DNA from: Prochlorococcus sp. AG-402-I20
GTDB taxonomy: Bacteria > Cyanobacteriota > Cyanobacteriia > PCC-6307 > Cyanobiaceae
DNA: 64,000 nt
NCBI GenBank assembly: GCA_003216975.1
Contig: QCHY01000005.1
Coordinates: 1-64,000, forward strand
Direction of reading: 5' to 3'
Shown: positions 54,708-63,488 of the stretch, piece after piece
Position numbering within the stretch: the first letter of the stretch is position 1
Layout: every line of letters starts with the position of its first letter
Notes under the pieces: model-generated
The model's database searches: none
What the model was told of the DNA's origin: nothing
The model's input: only the letters and a program-made list of their open reading frames with translations
Program-made: the position numbers and the translations under genes

Positions 54708-54986
54708 ATGTTGAGCAATTTTTTACCTTTTGTTTATGGCCTGTCAGTTTTTATTTTGTTGATTTTGGCTGCCAGAATAATGTTGAATGGTTTTTTCTCA
54801 GGTCAAGCATCATTTAAGAATCAAAATTCATTTTCAAAGCAAAAAAGTGATGATCGAACAGGCTTAGTTACTGTTCATCCTGAGCTTTTAAACAAAGACG
54901 GATGCATTACTGATGAAGATTTGCTCACAGTTCGTTTTTCTCAGGGCACTGATCATCCACAATCATCTGAAAAGCCTTCTGAATAA
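54708..54986 (+). CDS. DUF2973-like small membrane protein
   Basis: 92 residues from ATG 54708. N-terminal transmembrane helix (SNFLPFVYGLSVFILLILAA) then DDRTGLVTVHPELLNKDGCI and TDEDLLTVRFSQGTDHPQ, the conserved core of DUF2973. Function is unknown. It is followed on the same strand by a 127-aa gene. Confidence 0.75.
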   Translation: MLSNFLPFVYGLSVFILLILAARIMLNGFFSGQASFKNQNSFSKQKSDDRTGLVTVHPELLNKDGCITDEDLLTVRFSQGTDHPQSSEKPSE

Positions 54987-55040
54987 TTTTCATTAGATTT
55001 TTTGGCTTGACATTAAATAGTTTTCAAAGAGGTTTTAATT

Positions 55041-55424
55041 TTGGAACAAAGAACTCGCATAGTCGCTGCAGTGTTGAAAAACATGAAGTTACCTCCACGG
55101 TTTCGCCTCCGATTATTAAAGGAAGATCCAGTAAGGCTTGAATTAAGTCTGACCCCAGCTTATGGAAAAGATCCTATTCAAGTTGGGTTAGTGGAATCTC
55201 TTGATTTAGTTGCTAGAAGAGATAGAGAAGGAAGAATGCCTAGAGATTTACAAGGAACATGGGATTGGACTGTGCGACATGGAGAAGTGAATACAGGTGG
55301 ATGGAATCCTTATTTAAAAGAAGCTCTTCAAACAATGTTCGAAACTGGATTACCAGCAATTATTTACGAGGAACTAACAGGAGAGGATTATCATCCTGTT
55401 GATGGTGCTAGACACGTTAGATAG
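55041..55424 (+). CDS. conserved cyanobacterial hypothetical protein, 127 aa
   Basis: 127 residues from TTG. The sequence is dense in charged and aromatic residues: RTRIVAAVLKNMKLPPRFRL, RREGRMPRDLQGTWDWTVR-like block (here RRDREGRMPRDLQGTWDW) and GGWNPYLKEALQTMFETGLP, then LTGEDYHPVDGARHVR. No known enzyme motif. No membrane helix. Probably a conserved soluble protein of cyanobacteria. Confidence 0.65.
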   Translation: MEQRTRIVAAVLKNMKLPPRFRLRLLKEDPVRLELSLTPAYGKDPIQVGLVESLDLVARRDREGRMPRDLQGTWDWTVRHGEVNTGGWNPYLKEALQTMFETGLPAIIYEELTGEDYHPVDGARHVR

Positions 55425-55525
55425 GTTATAAAAAATTTAAAAAATAAGTTAATTTAAGAGTCAATTTATTTGTTTTCTCATTGTGAGCATTTCTTTAGTA
55501 TTATTAAGTTGATTTTGATTTACAA

Positions 55526-55672
55526 ATGAAGGATAACTTCGAACCTCGTTATGGATTTGTCAATTTTGCTGAAATATGGAATGGTCGATTAGCCATGATG
55601 GGTATTCTAATAGGTTTAACAACAGAACTTCTAACAGGGCAGGGAATTTTAACTCAAATGGGAATAGGTTGA
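55526..55672 (+). CDS. hli: high-light-inducible protein (Hli), short
   Basis: 48 residues. MKDNFEPRYGFVNFAEIWNG then RLAMMGILIGLTTELLTGQG: ExxNGRxAM motif (EIWNGRLAM) in the start of a single transmembrane helix, TGQG at its end. Chlorophyll-binding photoprotective thylakoid protein. It stands between the 127-aa gene and xseA, same strand. Confidence 0.93.
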   Translation: MKDNFEPRYGFVNFAEIWNGRLAMMGILIGLTTELLTGQGILTQMGIG

Positions 55673-55700
55673 AAATTTTTTTAGTTTGTATCTCTAAAGT

Positions 55701-56861
55701 TTGACTGATCTGCAAAACCCTAAACAATCGCTAACTACATTTAGTGTTAAAGAATTAAACGAATCTATTGGTTTGTTACTCTCTAGAGGTTTTGCACCAA
55801 AATTTATACTTAAAGCCACTGTTTCTAAATCGCAAATAAGAAAAGGTCATTTATGGTTGACTTTAACTGATGGAAAAGCAAGTGTAGATGGGGTTGCATG
55901 GTCATCAACAATAAAGTCTTTAAAATTCTTACCAAAGCAAGATGATGGTGTTGTTATTATTGGTAAATTAAATTTCTGGGAATCTCAAGCAAGAGTATCT
56001 GTACAAGTTTTTGATATTCGACCAAGTATTTCTACTGTGCTAAAAAAGTTTGAAATAGTTAAATCAAAACTTTTTAAAGAAGGTTTGATAGATGATTCAT
56101 TACACAAAAAACTACCAAAATATCCTCATTCAATTGGCATTCTTACAAGTGTTCCAAGCTCTGCCTTGGCAGATATGCTGAGGACATCTAAGGAGAGATG
56201 GCCATTAACAAAACTGCACATAATTCCTATCCCTGTTCAAGGTAATTATGAAAAACAATTGAAATCTACTTTAAGTAAATTAAAAATAAATAAATTTGAA
56301 TTAGATGCTTTAGTTATAGCTAGAGGAGGAGGAAGTAGGGAAGATTTAATGCTATTTGATAGTGAAATGATAGCTAGAGAAATCGCAACATTCCCAATAC
56401 CAGTAGTTACAGGAATAGGTCACGAAGATGATCTAACAGTTTCTGATCTTGTAGCAGATCATAGATCTGCTACTCCAACTGCTGCGATTGTTGATCTATT
56501 ACCCTCAAGAGAAATTGAAAGAAATAATTATTGGCAAATTAAAAAAATTCTCAAAGATTATTTGAAATCTTTTTTTCAGAATCAAAAGAAATTTTTAATT
56601 ACAAAGAAATCTTTTTTTCACTCTCATTCACCACGAATATTATTAAACAATAAAAGAACTAAAATAAATTATATGTACAAACTTTTGAATGCACTTTCTC
56701 CAGAAAAATTGTTAAAAAGAGGCTTTGCACTAATTACTGACGAGTCAGGTAATTCGATTTATAGTGTGAAAAATGTGAAGGAAAAAGATAAGCTATTAGT
56801 ACAATTTTGTGATGGAAAAATTACAGCAGAGGTTGATAGCCTGAATTATGATGAAATATAA
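55701..56861 (+). CDS. xseA: exodeoxyribonuclease VII large subunit
   Basis: 386 residues from TTG. N-terminal OB-fold about residues 14-110 (LNESIGLLLSRGFAPKFIL, HLWLTLTDGKASVDGVAWSS). Exonuclease domain with IARGGGSREDLMLFDSE near 207, VTGIGHEDDLTVSDLVADHR near 238 and SATPTAAIVDLLP. C-terminal helical tail. With XseB it degrades single-stranded DNA to oligonucleotides. xseB follows 66 bases later. Confidence 0.95.
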   Translation: MTDLQNPKQSLTTFSVKELNESIGLLLSRGFAPKFILKATVSKSQIRKGHLWLTLTDGKASVDGVAWSSTIKSLKFLPKQDDGVVIIGKLNFWESQARVSVQVFDIRPSISTVLKKFEIVKSKLFKEGLIDDSLHKKLPKYPHSIGILTSVPSSALADMLRTSKERWPLTKLHIIPIPVQGNYEKQLKSTLSKLKINKFELDALVIARGGGSREDLMLFDSEMIAREIATFPIPVVTGIGHEDDLTVSDLVADHRSATPTAAIVDLLPSREIERNNYWQIKKILKDYLKSFFQNQKKFLITKKSFFHSHSPRILLNNKRTKINYMYKLLNALSPEKLLKRGFALITDESGNSIYSVKNVKEKDKLLVQFCDGKITAEVDSLNYDEI

Positions 56862-56927
56862 ATTTATTAAATAAAATTTTTCTATTCTATCTGATTTGTA
56901 CATTAAGGTACCAGAAATAATTTATCC

Positions 56928-57170
56928 ATGTCTAACAAAGCTACTAACAAAAAAAATATTGAAATTTTAAAAAAAGATATTAATAAATTAAGCTATGAAG
57001 AATCTATCTCGGAATTGGAAGTCATTTTAACAAATGTACAAGATGAAAATATTTCACTGGATAAAATTCAGATTAATTATATTAAAGGTCATCTGCTTCT
57101 TAAGCATTGTGAGAAACTTCTGCAGTTTGTTGAACAAGAGATTAATGAAATAAATCCGGAATTTTTATAA
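56928..57170 (+). CDS. xseB: exodeoxyribonuclease VII small subunit
   Basis: 80 residues. The family signature SYEESISELEVILTNVQDEN is at about residues 23-42, then SLDKIQINYIKGHLLLKHCE. The N-terminal ~20 residues are an extra lysine/asparagine-rich extension. Four or more copies bind one XseA. Ends just before a convergent zinc-ribbon gene. Confidence 0.9.
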   Translation: MSNKATNKKNIEILKKDINKLSYEESISELEVILTNVQDENISLDKIQINYIKGHLLLKHCEKLLQFVEQEINEINPEFL

Positions 57171-57180
57171 TAGATTAACT

Positions 57181-57510
57181 TTATAAATCTATATCTTCAG
57201 ATTGAATATCAATGGTTGCTGCACTTGCTGGAATATTTTCCAGAACATCTGTGGTGTTTTTTATGGTTGTTCCACATATTGGACAAATCATTTGACTATT
57301 AAGAAATGTTGATCCACAAGCTTTACAGGTTTGTACTTTTGATTGGATTCTCTTCCAAGTAAACCATCCAATTCCTCCTAAAATCAATGGTATTATTGTA
57401 ATGATAAGCAATATTCCACCTGTTAAATCAATAATAAATTTTCCAGCTGTTGTAGGGAAAATAATAAGTAAAATCAATACCATCCAAATGAATGAAGATG
57501 GTTTATTCAT
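57181..57510 (-). CDS. membrane protein with C-terminal zinc ribbon
   Basis: 109 residues. Two hydrophobic helices (SSFIWMVLILLIIFPTTAG and LTGGILLIITIIPLILGGIG) then a rubredoxin-like zinc ribbon CKACGSTFLNSQMICPICG with two CxxC pairs. It is a membrane-anchored zinc-ribbon protein with cytoplasmic domain, function unknown. Converges with xseB. Confidence 0.75.
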   Translation of the reverse strand: MNKPSSFIWMVLILLIIFPTTAGKFIIDLTGGILLIITIIPLILGGIGWFTWKRIQSKVQTCKACGSTFLNSQMICPICGTTIKNTTDVLENIPASAATIDIQSEDIDL

Positions 57511-57572
57511 AACTACTTAAGAAATTTCTTTATAGATTCTAATTTAAATTTTGTTGCTTGTTTCATCGATGT

Positions 57573-58487
57573 TTAACCGTATCGATTACGACGCATGCTT
57601 GCAATGACAACGCTCCAGCATTGACCAAAATAAATAATTACTCCTACCATCCAAACCCAAAGAGTCAATACTAGAACTCCACCAATGAATCCGTAAGCCT
57701 GAAATCTTGATCCCAAGGATAGGATACTTCTACTAACTGCCAAATTTAGAATAGTTAGCAAAGTTCCAATCATAAAAGCCCCAGGTATTAGTGGCTTTAA
57801 AGGCACTCTTCTACTTGGGAGTAAACCTTGTAAAAGTAGCGCCATAGTCGAAAAGCCTATTAAAGGAAGCATAAATTGCCCAACTTGAAGAACTGGTATT
57901 TTTGACATCACATTTTCAATCCAAGGTGTTGTATTTGCTAATTCTTCTAAAACGGCGCCAGGTATCATACGAATATTTGCACTGATTTGATCTATGACCA
58001 TTAGAAAACCAACTAATAAAACAACAAAGAAAGCTTCTATTCGGTTCCTTATAAATCTAAATGCTTGAATTTTAAGTGGATCAGGTTTTGATTTAACTGG
58101 TAGAACGTCCTCCCATAATCTATCTGCTCCTCGTTGTAATGTTAGATAGGCATTACCCGCAGTGATCATTAAGAACATTGCTCCAAGGATTCCAGCTCCA
58201 AATCCTTGATTAACTAATTTTATTAGAGTTGAATCGACTAGGCCAACAACTGAAGGAGGTAAAACTTGAGCTGCTAAAGCAATGATTTGTTGATCTAATC
58301 CTTGCTGTTTCCCTAGAAACCATGATGCAACTGATAGAGATATTAATAATATTGGGAAAAAAGACTGAAGAGTATAGTAAGCAAATGCTGCGCTTAAATC
58401 GACGCAATCACATTTAGACCATCTTTCATAAGCTCTCCAGAGGCTACTAAAAAACCATCTTGCTTTTTGACTCCAGTTCAAGCCCAC
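57573..58487 (-). CDS. YihY/BrkB family membrane protein
   Basis: 304 residues with six or so transmembrane helices. Start SLWRAYERWSKCDCVDLSAA, then AFAYYTLQSFFPILLISLSV (the family hallmark near residues 35-54), and LTLWVWMVGVIIYFGQCWSV at the end. Although once annotated as ribonuclease BN, members are integral-membrane proteins of unclear function. Single gene. Confidence 0.88.
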   Translation of the reverse strand: MGLNWSQKARWFFSSLWRAYERWSKCDCVDLSAAFAYYTLQSFFPILLISLSVASWFLGKQQGLDQQIIALAAQVLPPSVVGLVDSTLIKLVNQGFGAGILGAMFLMITAGNAYLTLQRGADRLWEDVLPVKSKPDPLKIQAFRFIRNRIEAFFVVLLVGFLMVIDQISANIRMIPGAVLEELANTTPWIENVMSKIPVLQVGQFMLPLIGFSTMALLLQGLLPSRRVPLKPLIPGAFMIGTLLTILNLAVSRSILSLGSRFQAYGFIGGVLVLTLWVWMVGVIIYFGQCWSVVIASMRRNRYG

Positions 58488-58623
58488 TTTGGTTGTAAAG
58501 CATTTACTATCACGCTACCTCGAAGGGAGAGGATTTTTCTTGGTTGAATCAGTAGATTTAAAACAATAGATTGTTTTTGTGTAGCTAATTTCATTATTAA
58601 TTGAAAAAAAAGCAAATAAGAAA

Positions 58624-59442
58624 TTATTTATCTTGGATTAATGCTGTAGCCCAAGGCAGCATGTTGTTTAATTGATCTTGTGAGGATGCTGTTAGTAAAG
58701 GGAAATTCACAGAAGCTAGATCTGTTCCAGAAAGAATATCTTTTGGATTTGTGTCTAACCAATTGATAAGACAATTAAGTTCCTCAAGTATTAACCATGC
58801 AGCTGCAATATCCCAAATTTTAGGTGTCGCCTCTAAAGCAGCAATAGTTTGACCGATGGCAACACTAGTCATATTTAAACTTGATACCCCAAGTAATCTG
58901 ATTTTCCCTGGAAAAGACTGCTCTGGCTTCATTTGTAACACTTTAATGGACCGGCTACAAAGAGAAATGCAGTCACTATTTTTTTTGAAGCGAGATTCAG
59001 GCTTAAGTGGCTTGTCGTTTAGCCAAACTCCTTTTCCTCTAATGGCAAAAATTCTTTTTTGCAGAGCTGGGATGTCAAGAAAGGCTGTCTCAGGCTCTCC
59101 ATTGGTGAAGCGTGCTATTGATATTGCCCAGTAAGGAATGCCTGCTGCAAAATTAGTTGTGCCATCAAGAGGGTCAACTACCCAATATTCACTGGAACTA
59201 GGAATTGACTTATTCCCTTCTTCACTCAGGACACCTTCTCCAGGAGCAATTTTTGATAAACCTTGAACTATTGTTTTATCACTCCACCTATCACATTCTG
59301 TAATAAGTGTTCCGTCAGGTTTTATATCAGAGTTGATTTGACCAAAATCTTGAAGCTGACGTCTTCCCACTTCATCAACTAGATGATGAATCGAATTTAG
59401 TTGAGCGTTGCTCAGAGGGTTGGATATTGGGTTTTGATTCAT
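58624..59442 (-). CDS. inositol monophosphatase family protein
   Basis: 272 residues of the Li+-sensitive phosphatase fold. Metal-binding LSEEGNKS near residue 78, and DPLDGTTNFAAGIPYWAISI near 93 (DxxDGT). C-terminal second motif IWDIAAAWLILEE near 213. Members hydrolyse inositol-1-phosphate, PAP or similar; the substrate is not determined. Upstream (minus strand) of it lies the TolC-like gene. Confidence 0.9.
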   Translation of the reverse strand: MNQNPISNPLSNAQLNSIHHLVDEVGRRQLQDFGQINSDIKPDGTLITECDRWSDKTIVQGLSKIAPGEGVLSEEGNKSIPSSSEYWVVDPLDGTTNFAAGIPYWAISIARFTNGEPETAFLDIPALQKRIFAIRGKGVWLNDKPLKPESRFKKNSDCISLCSRSIKVLQMKPEQSFPGKIRLLGVSSLNMTSVAIGQTIAALEATPKIWDIAAAWLILEELNCLINWLDTNPKDILSGTDLASVNFPLLTASSQDQLNNMLPWATALIQDK

Positions 59443-59459
59443 TGTTATTTAGGTAAAAT

Positions 59460-61037
59460 CTATAGCTGGCATAAAGGAATTAAATTCGATTCATAGAGAT
59501 TCGATTTGCTGTCTAAGTTCTTTTGATTCTTTGGATTGACTTTGATATCGCATGGCTTGATGTTATCTATGCCAGTTTGTCTACTTAAATCAGCTAATAA
59601 GGTGTTGTAGCTTGTGACAGCAATAATATAACGAACCTCAGAATCAGTTAAATCCCTTTGGTTATTTACAACTTCTCGTTGTGTAGTTATACCTGATTTA
59701 TATCTAAGCTTGGCAAGTCTAAGAGATTCTCTTGCAGATAAAACTTCCGTATAAGAAGCAGAAATATTTAGTTTGGCAGATTCAAGTTTGAAAAATATAT
59801 TTTCAACTTCTTTTCTAATCTGAGCTCTTCTTAGTGCAAAATTGAGCTTTGCTTCTTTTGCTTTACTTTTGTTGTAGTTATATATAGATCTTGAATTGCC
59901 TCCATCAAAAATAAACCATGTTGCATTGAGCCCAATGGTGTTAGAAAAACTGGAGGATGTATTGCTCGTATTTGGAGAGATTTGATTCAACTCACCTTTT
60001 GCAAATGAGGAAGTAGATGTATTTACGATACTTAATTTTGGTTGGCTAGCAGCAAGTGCAGCATTGGCATTACTATTGTTGATTGATATATCCAATAGAA
60101 TATTATCCAGTTCTTCTCTTGCATCATAAGCAGCAATAATACTATCTTCTAATGATAAATCCCATATACCTATAACTTTGGTTTTTGAACCAATTAATGG
60201 TGTTATATCTTCTGGAAGATTAAGTATTTCAGCAAGAGATCTTTGACCAATTTTTTGATCTCCAGATTTAATATTAAATAATTGCTGATCTCTAGCTAAT
60301 TGTGTTTTAGCTTCTAAAACTTCTAATTTTGTACCAACACCTGATTCAAATCTAATTTCTGCATCTCTTAATCCAAGAGTCGAGGATTCAATGGATTTTT
60401 TTGCAACTTCTATTTCCTCATTTGCTTTTTGCAAATTGAAATAGCGTTTTTTTGCCTCTAATTTTAAATCTCTTAAAACTATGAAGTACGAAGATTTTGA
60501 CTTTTCAAAACTATCTCTAGCTGATGCTATCTCGGGAACTCTTGCAGGATTAATTAAATCCCACTTAACTTGGGCAGAAATAGAAGAGCTCCATTGCTTA
60601 CTTGAAGTGTCTTGAATTATATTTGACTCATTATAGTTATTAGATTCAAAATACTGAGGAATGCCATTAGCTGTTAGGTTTAAAGTTGGGTACCAGGAGG
60701 ACAACGAACTTTTTAATATTGATTTAGCTTGCTCAATTCTCTCTAAGTAAATCTTGATTGTCCGATTGTTATTGATAAGAATGTTTTCTAATTGATCGAG
60801 ATTAATCTTTTGATAGGTTTTTACTGATACTTCTCGCGATCTAGAAGGTAAAAAAAGATCTTCAGGCGAATTTAATTCATATAAGATTCCTTGTTGTTTT
60901 TGACTTTGTTTTTTACTTAATTCCTCTTCAATATTTATGTTGGGATTTATTTTTTGCGAACTTGTGGCCCACAAAGGATTTAGCCCAGAAATAAATAACC
61001 CTGCAACAATTAGGAACTTTCTCTTTACTTTCCTCAT
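59460..61037 (-). CDS. TolC-family outer membrane efflux protein
   Basis: 525 residues. Signal peptide at start (KFLIVAGLFISGLNPLWATS). Two repeat OEP domains: first LILNNRTIKIYLERIEQAKS-type block near 90-300 and second near 320-490 (AALAASQPKLSIVNTSTSSF; LRLAKLRYKSGITTQREVVN). Long coiled-coil helices are visible. Outer-membrane tunnel for type I secretion or RND efflux. No inner-membrane partner is adjacent. The inositol-phosphatase gene is immediately downstream on the same strand. Confidence 0.9.
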   Translation of the reverse strand: MRKVKRKFLIVAGLFISGLNPLWATSSQKINPNINIEEELSKKQSQKQQGILYELNSPEDLFLPSRSREVSVKTYQKINLDQLENILINNNRTIKIYLERIEQAKSILKSSLSSWYPTLNLTANGIPQYFESNNYNESNIIQDTSSKQWSSSISAQVKWDLINPARVPEIASARDSFEKSKSSYFIVLRDLKLEAKKRYFNLQKANEEIEVAKKSIESSTLGLRDAEIRFESGVGTKLEVLEAKTQLARDQQLFNIKSGDQKIGQRSLAEILNLPEDITPLIGSKTKVIGIWDLSLEDSIIAAYDAREELDNILLDISINNSNANAALAASQPKLSIVNTSTSSFAKGELNQISPNTSNTSSSFSNTIGLNATWFIFDGGNSRSIYNYNKSKAKEAKLNFALRRAQIRKEVENIFFKLESAKLNISASYTEVLSARESLRLAKLRYKSGITTQREVVNNQRDLTDSEVRYIIAVTSYNTLLADLSRQTGIDNIKPCDIKVNPKNQKNLDSKSNLYESNLIPLCQL

Positions 61038-61062
61038 AATTATCAGAAAAACTTAGATGGAT

Positions 61063-62424
61063 TTAGTAAAGCAAAGATGCTTGAACAAGTGCTTTGTCCA
61101 CAATGTCTTGAGCATCATGGACAATTCTTATATACACATTAAGTGACGAAGAGAGCTCTTGAAGAGTCATGTCATCAAGAAAGATTTTTTCACCTTGCCT
61201 TAACATCACAGCTGGTAGAAGTAACTCATCGCCTAATTCTTTGCCTTGCAGTCCTTCTATTAGGTCTTGACCTGTGAGTAAACCTGTAACTATTTGTTCT
61301 TGCCCCCAATAAGGACTTGGAATTCCATAAAGATGCAAAGTGAAATTATTTATTTTATTTAGTCGTTTACAAGGCATCTGTAATTCATTTTCAACAAGTT
61401 TGCCAACAACCCAGCTGCAGGTTTTCTTTTTATCAATTTTGATAGGCAAATTTCTTGTCGCTTCATCCATCGCTTTAAGAAAGCTTCGTATACTTCCTAC
61501 TCCATTCTCTTTTTGAGGCAAATCTTCATAAGAATTGAGGGGAGGTAATGGCTTCTTCGCTATTAAATACCATTCGTCTGATAACCAGGCAAAACGAGAG
61601 CCCGTTGATTTATAAAATACTCTCTGCATTTGTTCAACTTGATTGATGACTTTTGAAGCACAGTTAGAATCTACTGGTATTAGCCCATCATTACTGGGGC
61701 GAAATCTAGTTAACCCAACTGGAACAATTGCTGCTGAAAGGACCACAGGGAAATCTTCTTGCGCGAAACTAAATAGATCATTAATGGTTCTTTCTAAAGC
61801 TTTCCCATCATTTATTTCAGGGCAAACAACAACTTGAGCATGAATTTGTATTCTTTTTTCCGCGAACCAGGTTAATTGATTTAAAAGGTCAATAGCTTGA
61901 GGATTTCTTAGTAATTTCGACCTTAAAGAAGGTTCCGTAGCATGCACCGATACGAATAAAGGACTGAGTCTTTGTTGCTCAATTCTCAGCCAGTCTTGTT
62001 CGGAAAGATTTGTGAGTGTTAAGTAAGAACCATATAAAAAACTTAGCCTATAGTCGTCATCTTTTAGATACAAGCTTTTTCTTTTCCCTGAAGGCTGTTG
62101 GTCTATAAAACAAAACGGACATTGATTATTGCATTGTTTTAATCCATCAAATAATGCTTCAGTAAAAGCAAGGCCTAACTCGTCATCATAATCTTTTTCG
62201 ATGTCTATTGTATGTGTTTTACCTTTTTCATCTAATATTGTTAGTTGAATATTTTCTTCAGCAATAAGAAATTTGTAATCAATCAGATCTCTTGGTTTTA
62301 CACCATTAATACTAATTAATTTATCTCCAACTTCAAGTCCCAGCTCTTCGCCTATTGAACCTTCTTCGATTGAGGCAACAATAGCAGGTTTTATCTTGTT
62401 TTTATCTATCTTTACTGTGTTCAT
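61063..62424 (-). CDS. radical-SAM DUF512 protein with N-terminal PDZ
   Basis: 453 residues. N-terminal PDZ-like region (GSIGEELGLEVGDKLISING, residues ~19-38), then the radical-SAM cluster CNNQCPFCFIDQ at about 98-109 (CxxxCxxC). The C-terminal half is DUF512. Cyanobacterial members of this family are FeS oxidoreductases of unknown substrate. It is upstream of tolC on the minus strand with a 25-base gap, so probably an operon. Confidence 0.88.
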   Translation of the reverse strand: MNTVKIDKNKIKPAIVASIEEGSIGEELGLEVGDKLISINGVKPRDLIDYKFLIAEENIQLTILDEKGKTHTIDIEKDYDDELGLAFTEALFDGLKQCNNQCPFCFIDQQPSGKRKSLYLKDDDYRLSFLYGSYLTLTNLSEQDWLRIEQQRLSPLFVSVHATEPSLRSKLLRNPQAIDLLNQLTWFAEKRIQIHAQVVVCPEINDGKALERTINDLFSFAQEDFPVVLSAAIVPVGLTRFRPSNDGLIPVDSNCASKVINQVEQMQRVFYKSTGSRFAWLSDEWYLIAKKPLPPLNSYEDLPQKENGVGSIRSFLKAMDEATRNLPIKIDKKKTCSWVVGKLVENELQMPCKRLNKINNFTLHLYGIPSPYWGQEQIVTGLLTGQDLIEGLQGKELGDELLLPAVMLRQGEKIFLDDMTLQELSSSLNVYIRIVHDAQDIVDKALVQASLLY

Positions 62425-62836
62425 TTATGCTCCTAAACAAGGAAATAACTTTTCTATATTTTTCGGGTGGTTGAAAAACAATTGAATTGATTTTAGAAAA
62501 TCATTTATTTTTCAATATAAGTAAATTTTCAATAAAAAGTACTTAAGAAGTAATTTTGAATCATCCCTTTTTTTAAGGATTAAAAAGCTGAGCCTTTAAA
62601 AGCATTGCAATCATTCTAATTTAAAGACTTGTATGAATTTTTTTTTAACTTTGTTATTTGTATTCTGCAGACTGTTTGGTTTGGGTATCGACTTGAATGT
62701 AAATTCATAGAAGGTTGCACTGAAAACCAACTCAGTTTTATTAATTCTGATTTACTCAAACAATCCCACCAAGCCCATAAATCAAGAAACGTCCTATCTT
62801 TCAAAGCCAAGGACATTACAATTTTGGGCTAGCACA
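62425..62836. other. intergenic stretch before the DUF3120 gene
   Basis: About 410 bases. It contains overlapping frames on both strands, 62616-62816 (minus, 66 codons, W-rich: LWAWWDCLSKSELIK) and 62629-62832 (plus, 67 codons). The minus-strand frame has the more natural look but neither is convincing. The rest is AT-rich spacer with the upstream region of the radical-SAM gene. Confidence 0.4.
62616..62816 (-). CDS. doubtful 66-aa protein
   Basis: An ATG frame with composition MSLALKDRTFLDLWAWWDCL, then SKSELIKLSWFSVQPSMNLH and a Lys/Asn-rich tail. It is rich in tryptophan and has no known motif. A plus-strand frame covers nearly the same bases, so only one, or neither, is real. Ribosome-binding site not obvious. 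Confidence 0.3.
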   Translation of the reverse strand: MSLALKDRTFLDLWAWWDCLSKSELIKLSWFSVQPSMNLHSSRYPNQTVCRIQITKLKKNSYKSLN

Positions 62837-63475
62837 ATGGTTGTCCTGCCGGTTTTTGTTCAGGCTCCATGGGTTCATGTGTTTCCTTTTTCAGCTTTTT
62901 TATTTAGTTTCATAATCTTTTTTCTTGGATTTTATTTACTTAAATTTTGTAGGGATAAATGGTCCTCTGTTGGTTCGCTATTGGTTGGCGTTAGTTGGAG
63001 CTGGTTAGGAGGATGTCTTTTTTGGGGATGGTTAAGAGGTCATCCAGTATGGCATTTACCTGTTGAGTCAATAGCTTTGCCCATAGCATTAAGCCTTTTA
63101 AAAACTCGATGGAAAATTGGAGCCAGTTTCTATTTGGCATCTTTATTAGGAACTGCTTTTACTGACGTAATGATTGTTTTAACAGGTGTTATGAAGGCTT
63201 GGCCTGCAGTTGTTGATGCGCCTTATTCGGAAGCCTCCAAAATGTTGAGTTTCACTGCGGAACAATTATTGGAACCTTTTTCTTTATTATCAATTCTTGT
63301 TGCGGCACTTTTAATAATTTTTATAGCAAATTGGATGAATCAAAAATCAAAAAGTGAACCTTTATCTTCTGATGCGTGGCTTGTATCAAGTTCAGCTTTG
63401 ACAACAACCTTATGGGTTGATGGCTTATTTTTTGCAACCACTTTGATTCAGCCTCAATTAAGTGGATTGATTTGA
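62837..63475 (+). CDS. DUF3120 membrane protein
   Basis: 212 residues, all-helical integral membrane protein with about six segments (VHVFPFSAFLFSFIIFFLGF, VGSLLVGVSWSWLGGCLFWG, ALTTTLWVDGLFFATTLIQP). The landmark GWLRGHPVWHLPVESIALPI near residues 67-87 marks DUF3120, a cyanobacteria-only family of unknown function. nadB follows 13 bases later on the same strand, suggesting a shared transcript. Confidence 0.85.
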   Translation: MVVLPVFVQAPWVHVFPFSAFLFSFIIFFLGFYLLKFCRDKWSSVGSLLVGVSWSWLGGCLFWGWLRGHPVWHLPVESIALPIALSLLKTRWKIGASFYLASLLGTAFTDVMIVLTGVMKAWPAVVDAPYSEASKMLSFTAEQLLEPFSLLSILVAALLIIFIANWMNQKSKSEPLSSDAWLVSSSALTTTLWVDGLFFATTLIQPQLSGLI

Positions 63476-63488
63476 AAAATAATATTTT

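Noticed and set aside
62629..62832. 67-codon plus-strand frame before the DUF3120 gene
   Set aside because: It covers almost the same bases as the opposite-strand frame 62616-62816 and has a start with Phe runs; both cannot be real and neither has a clear RBS.
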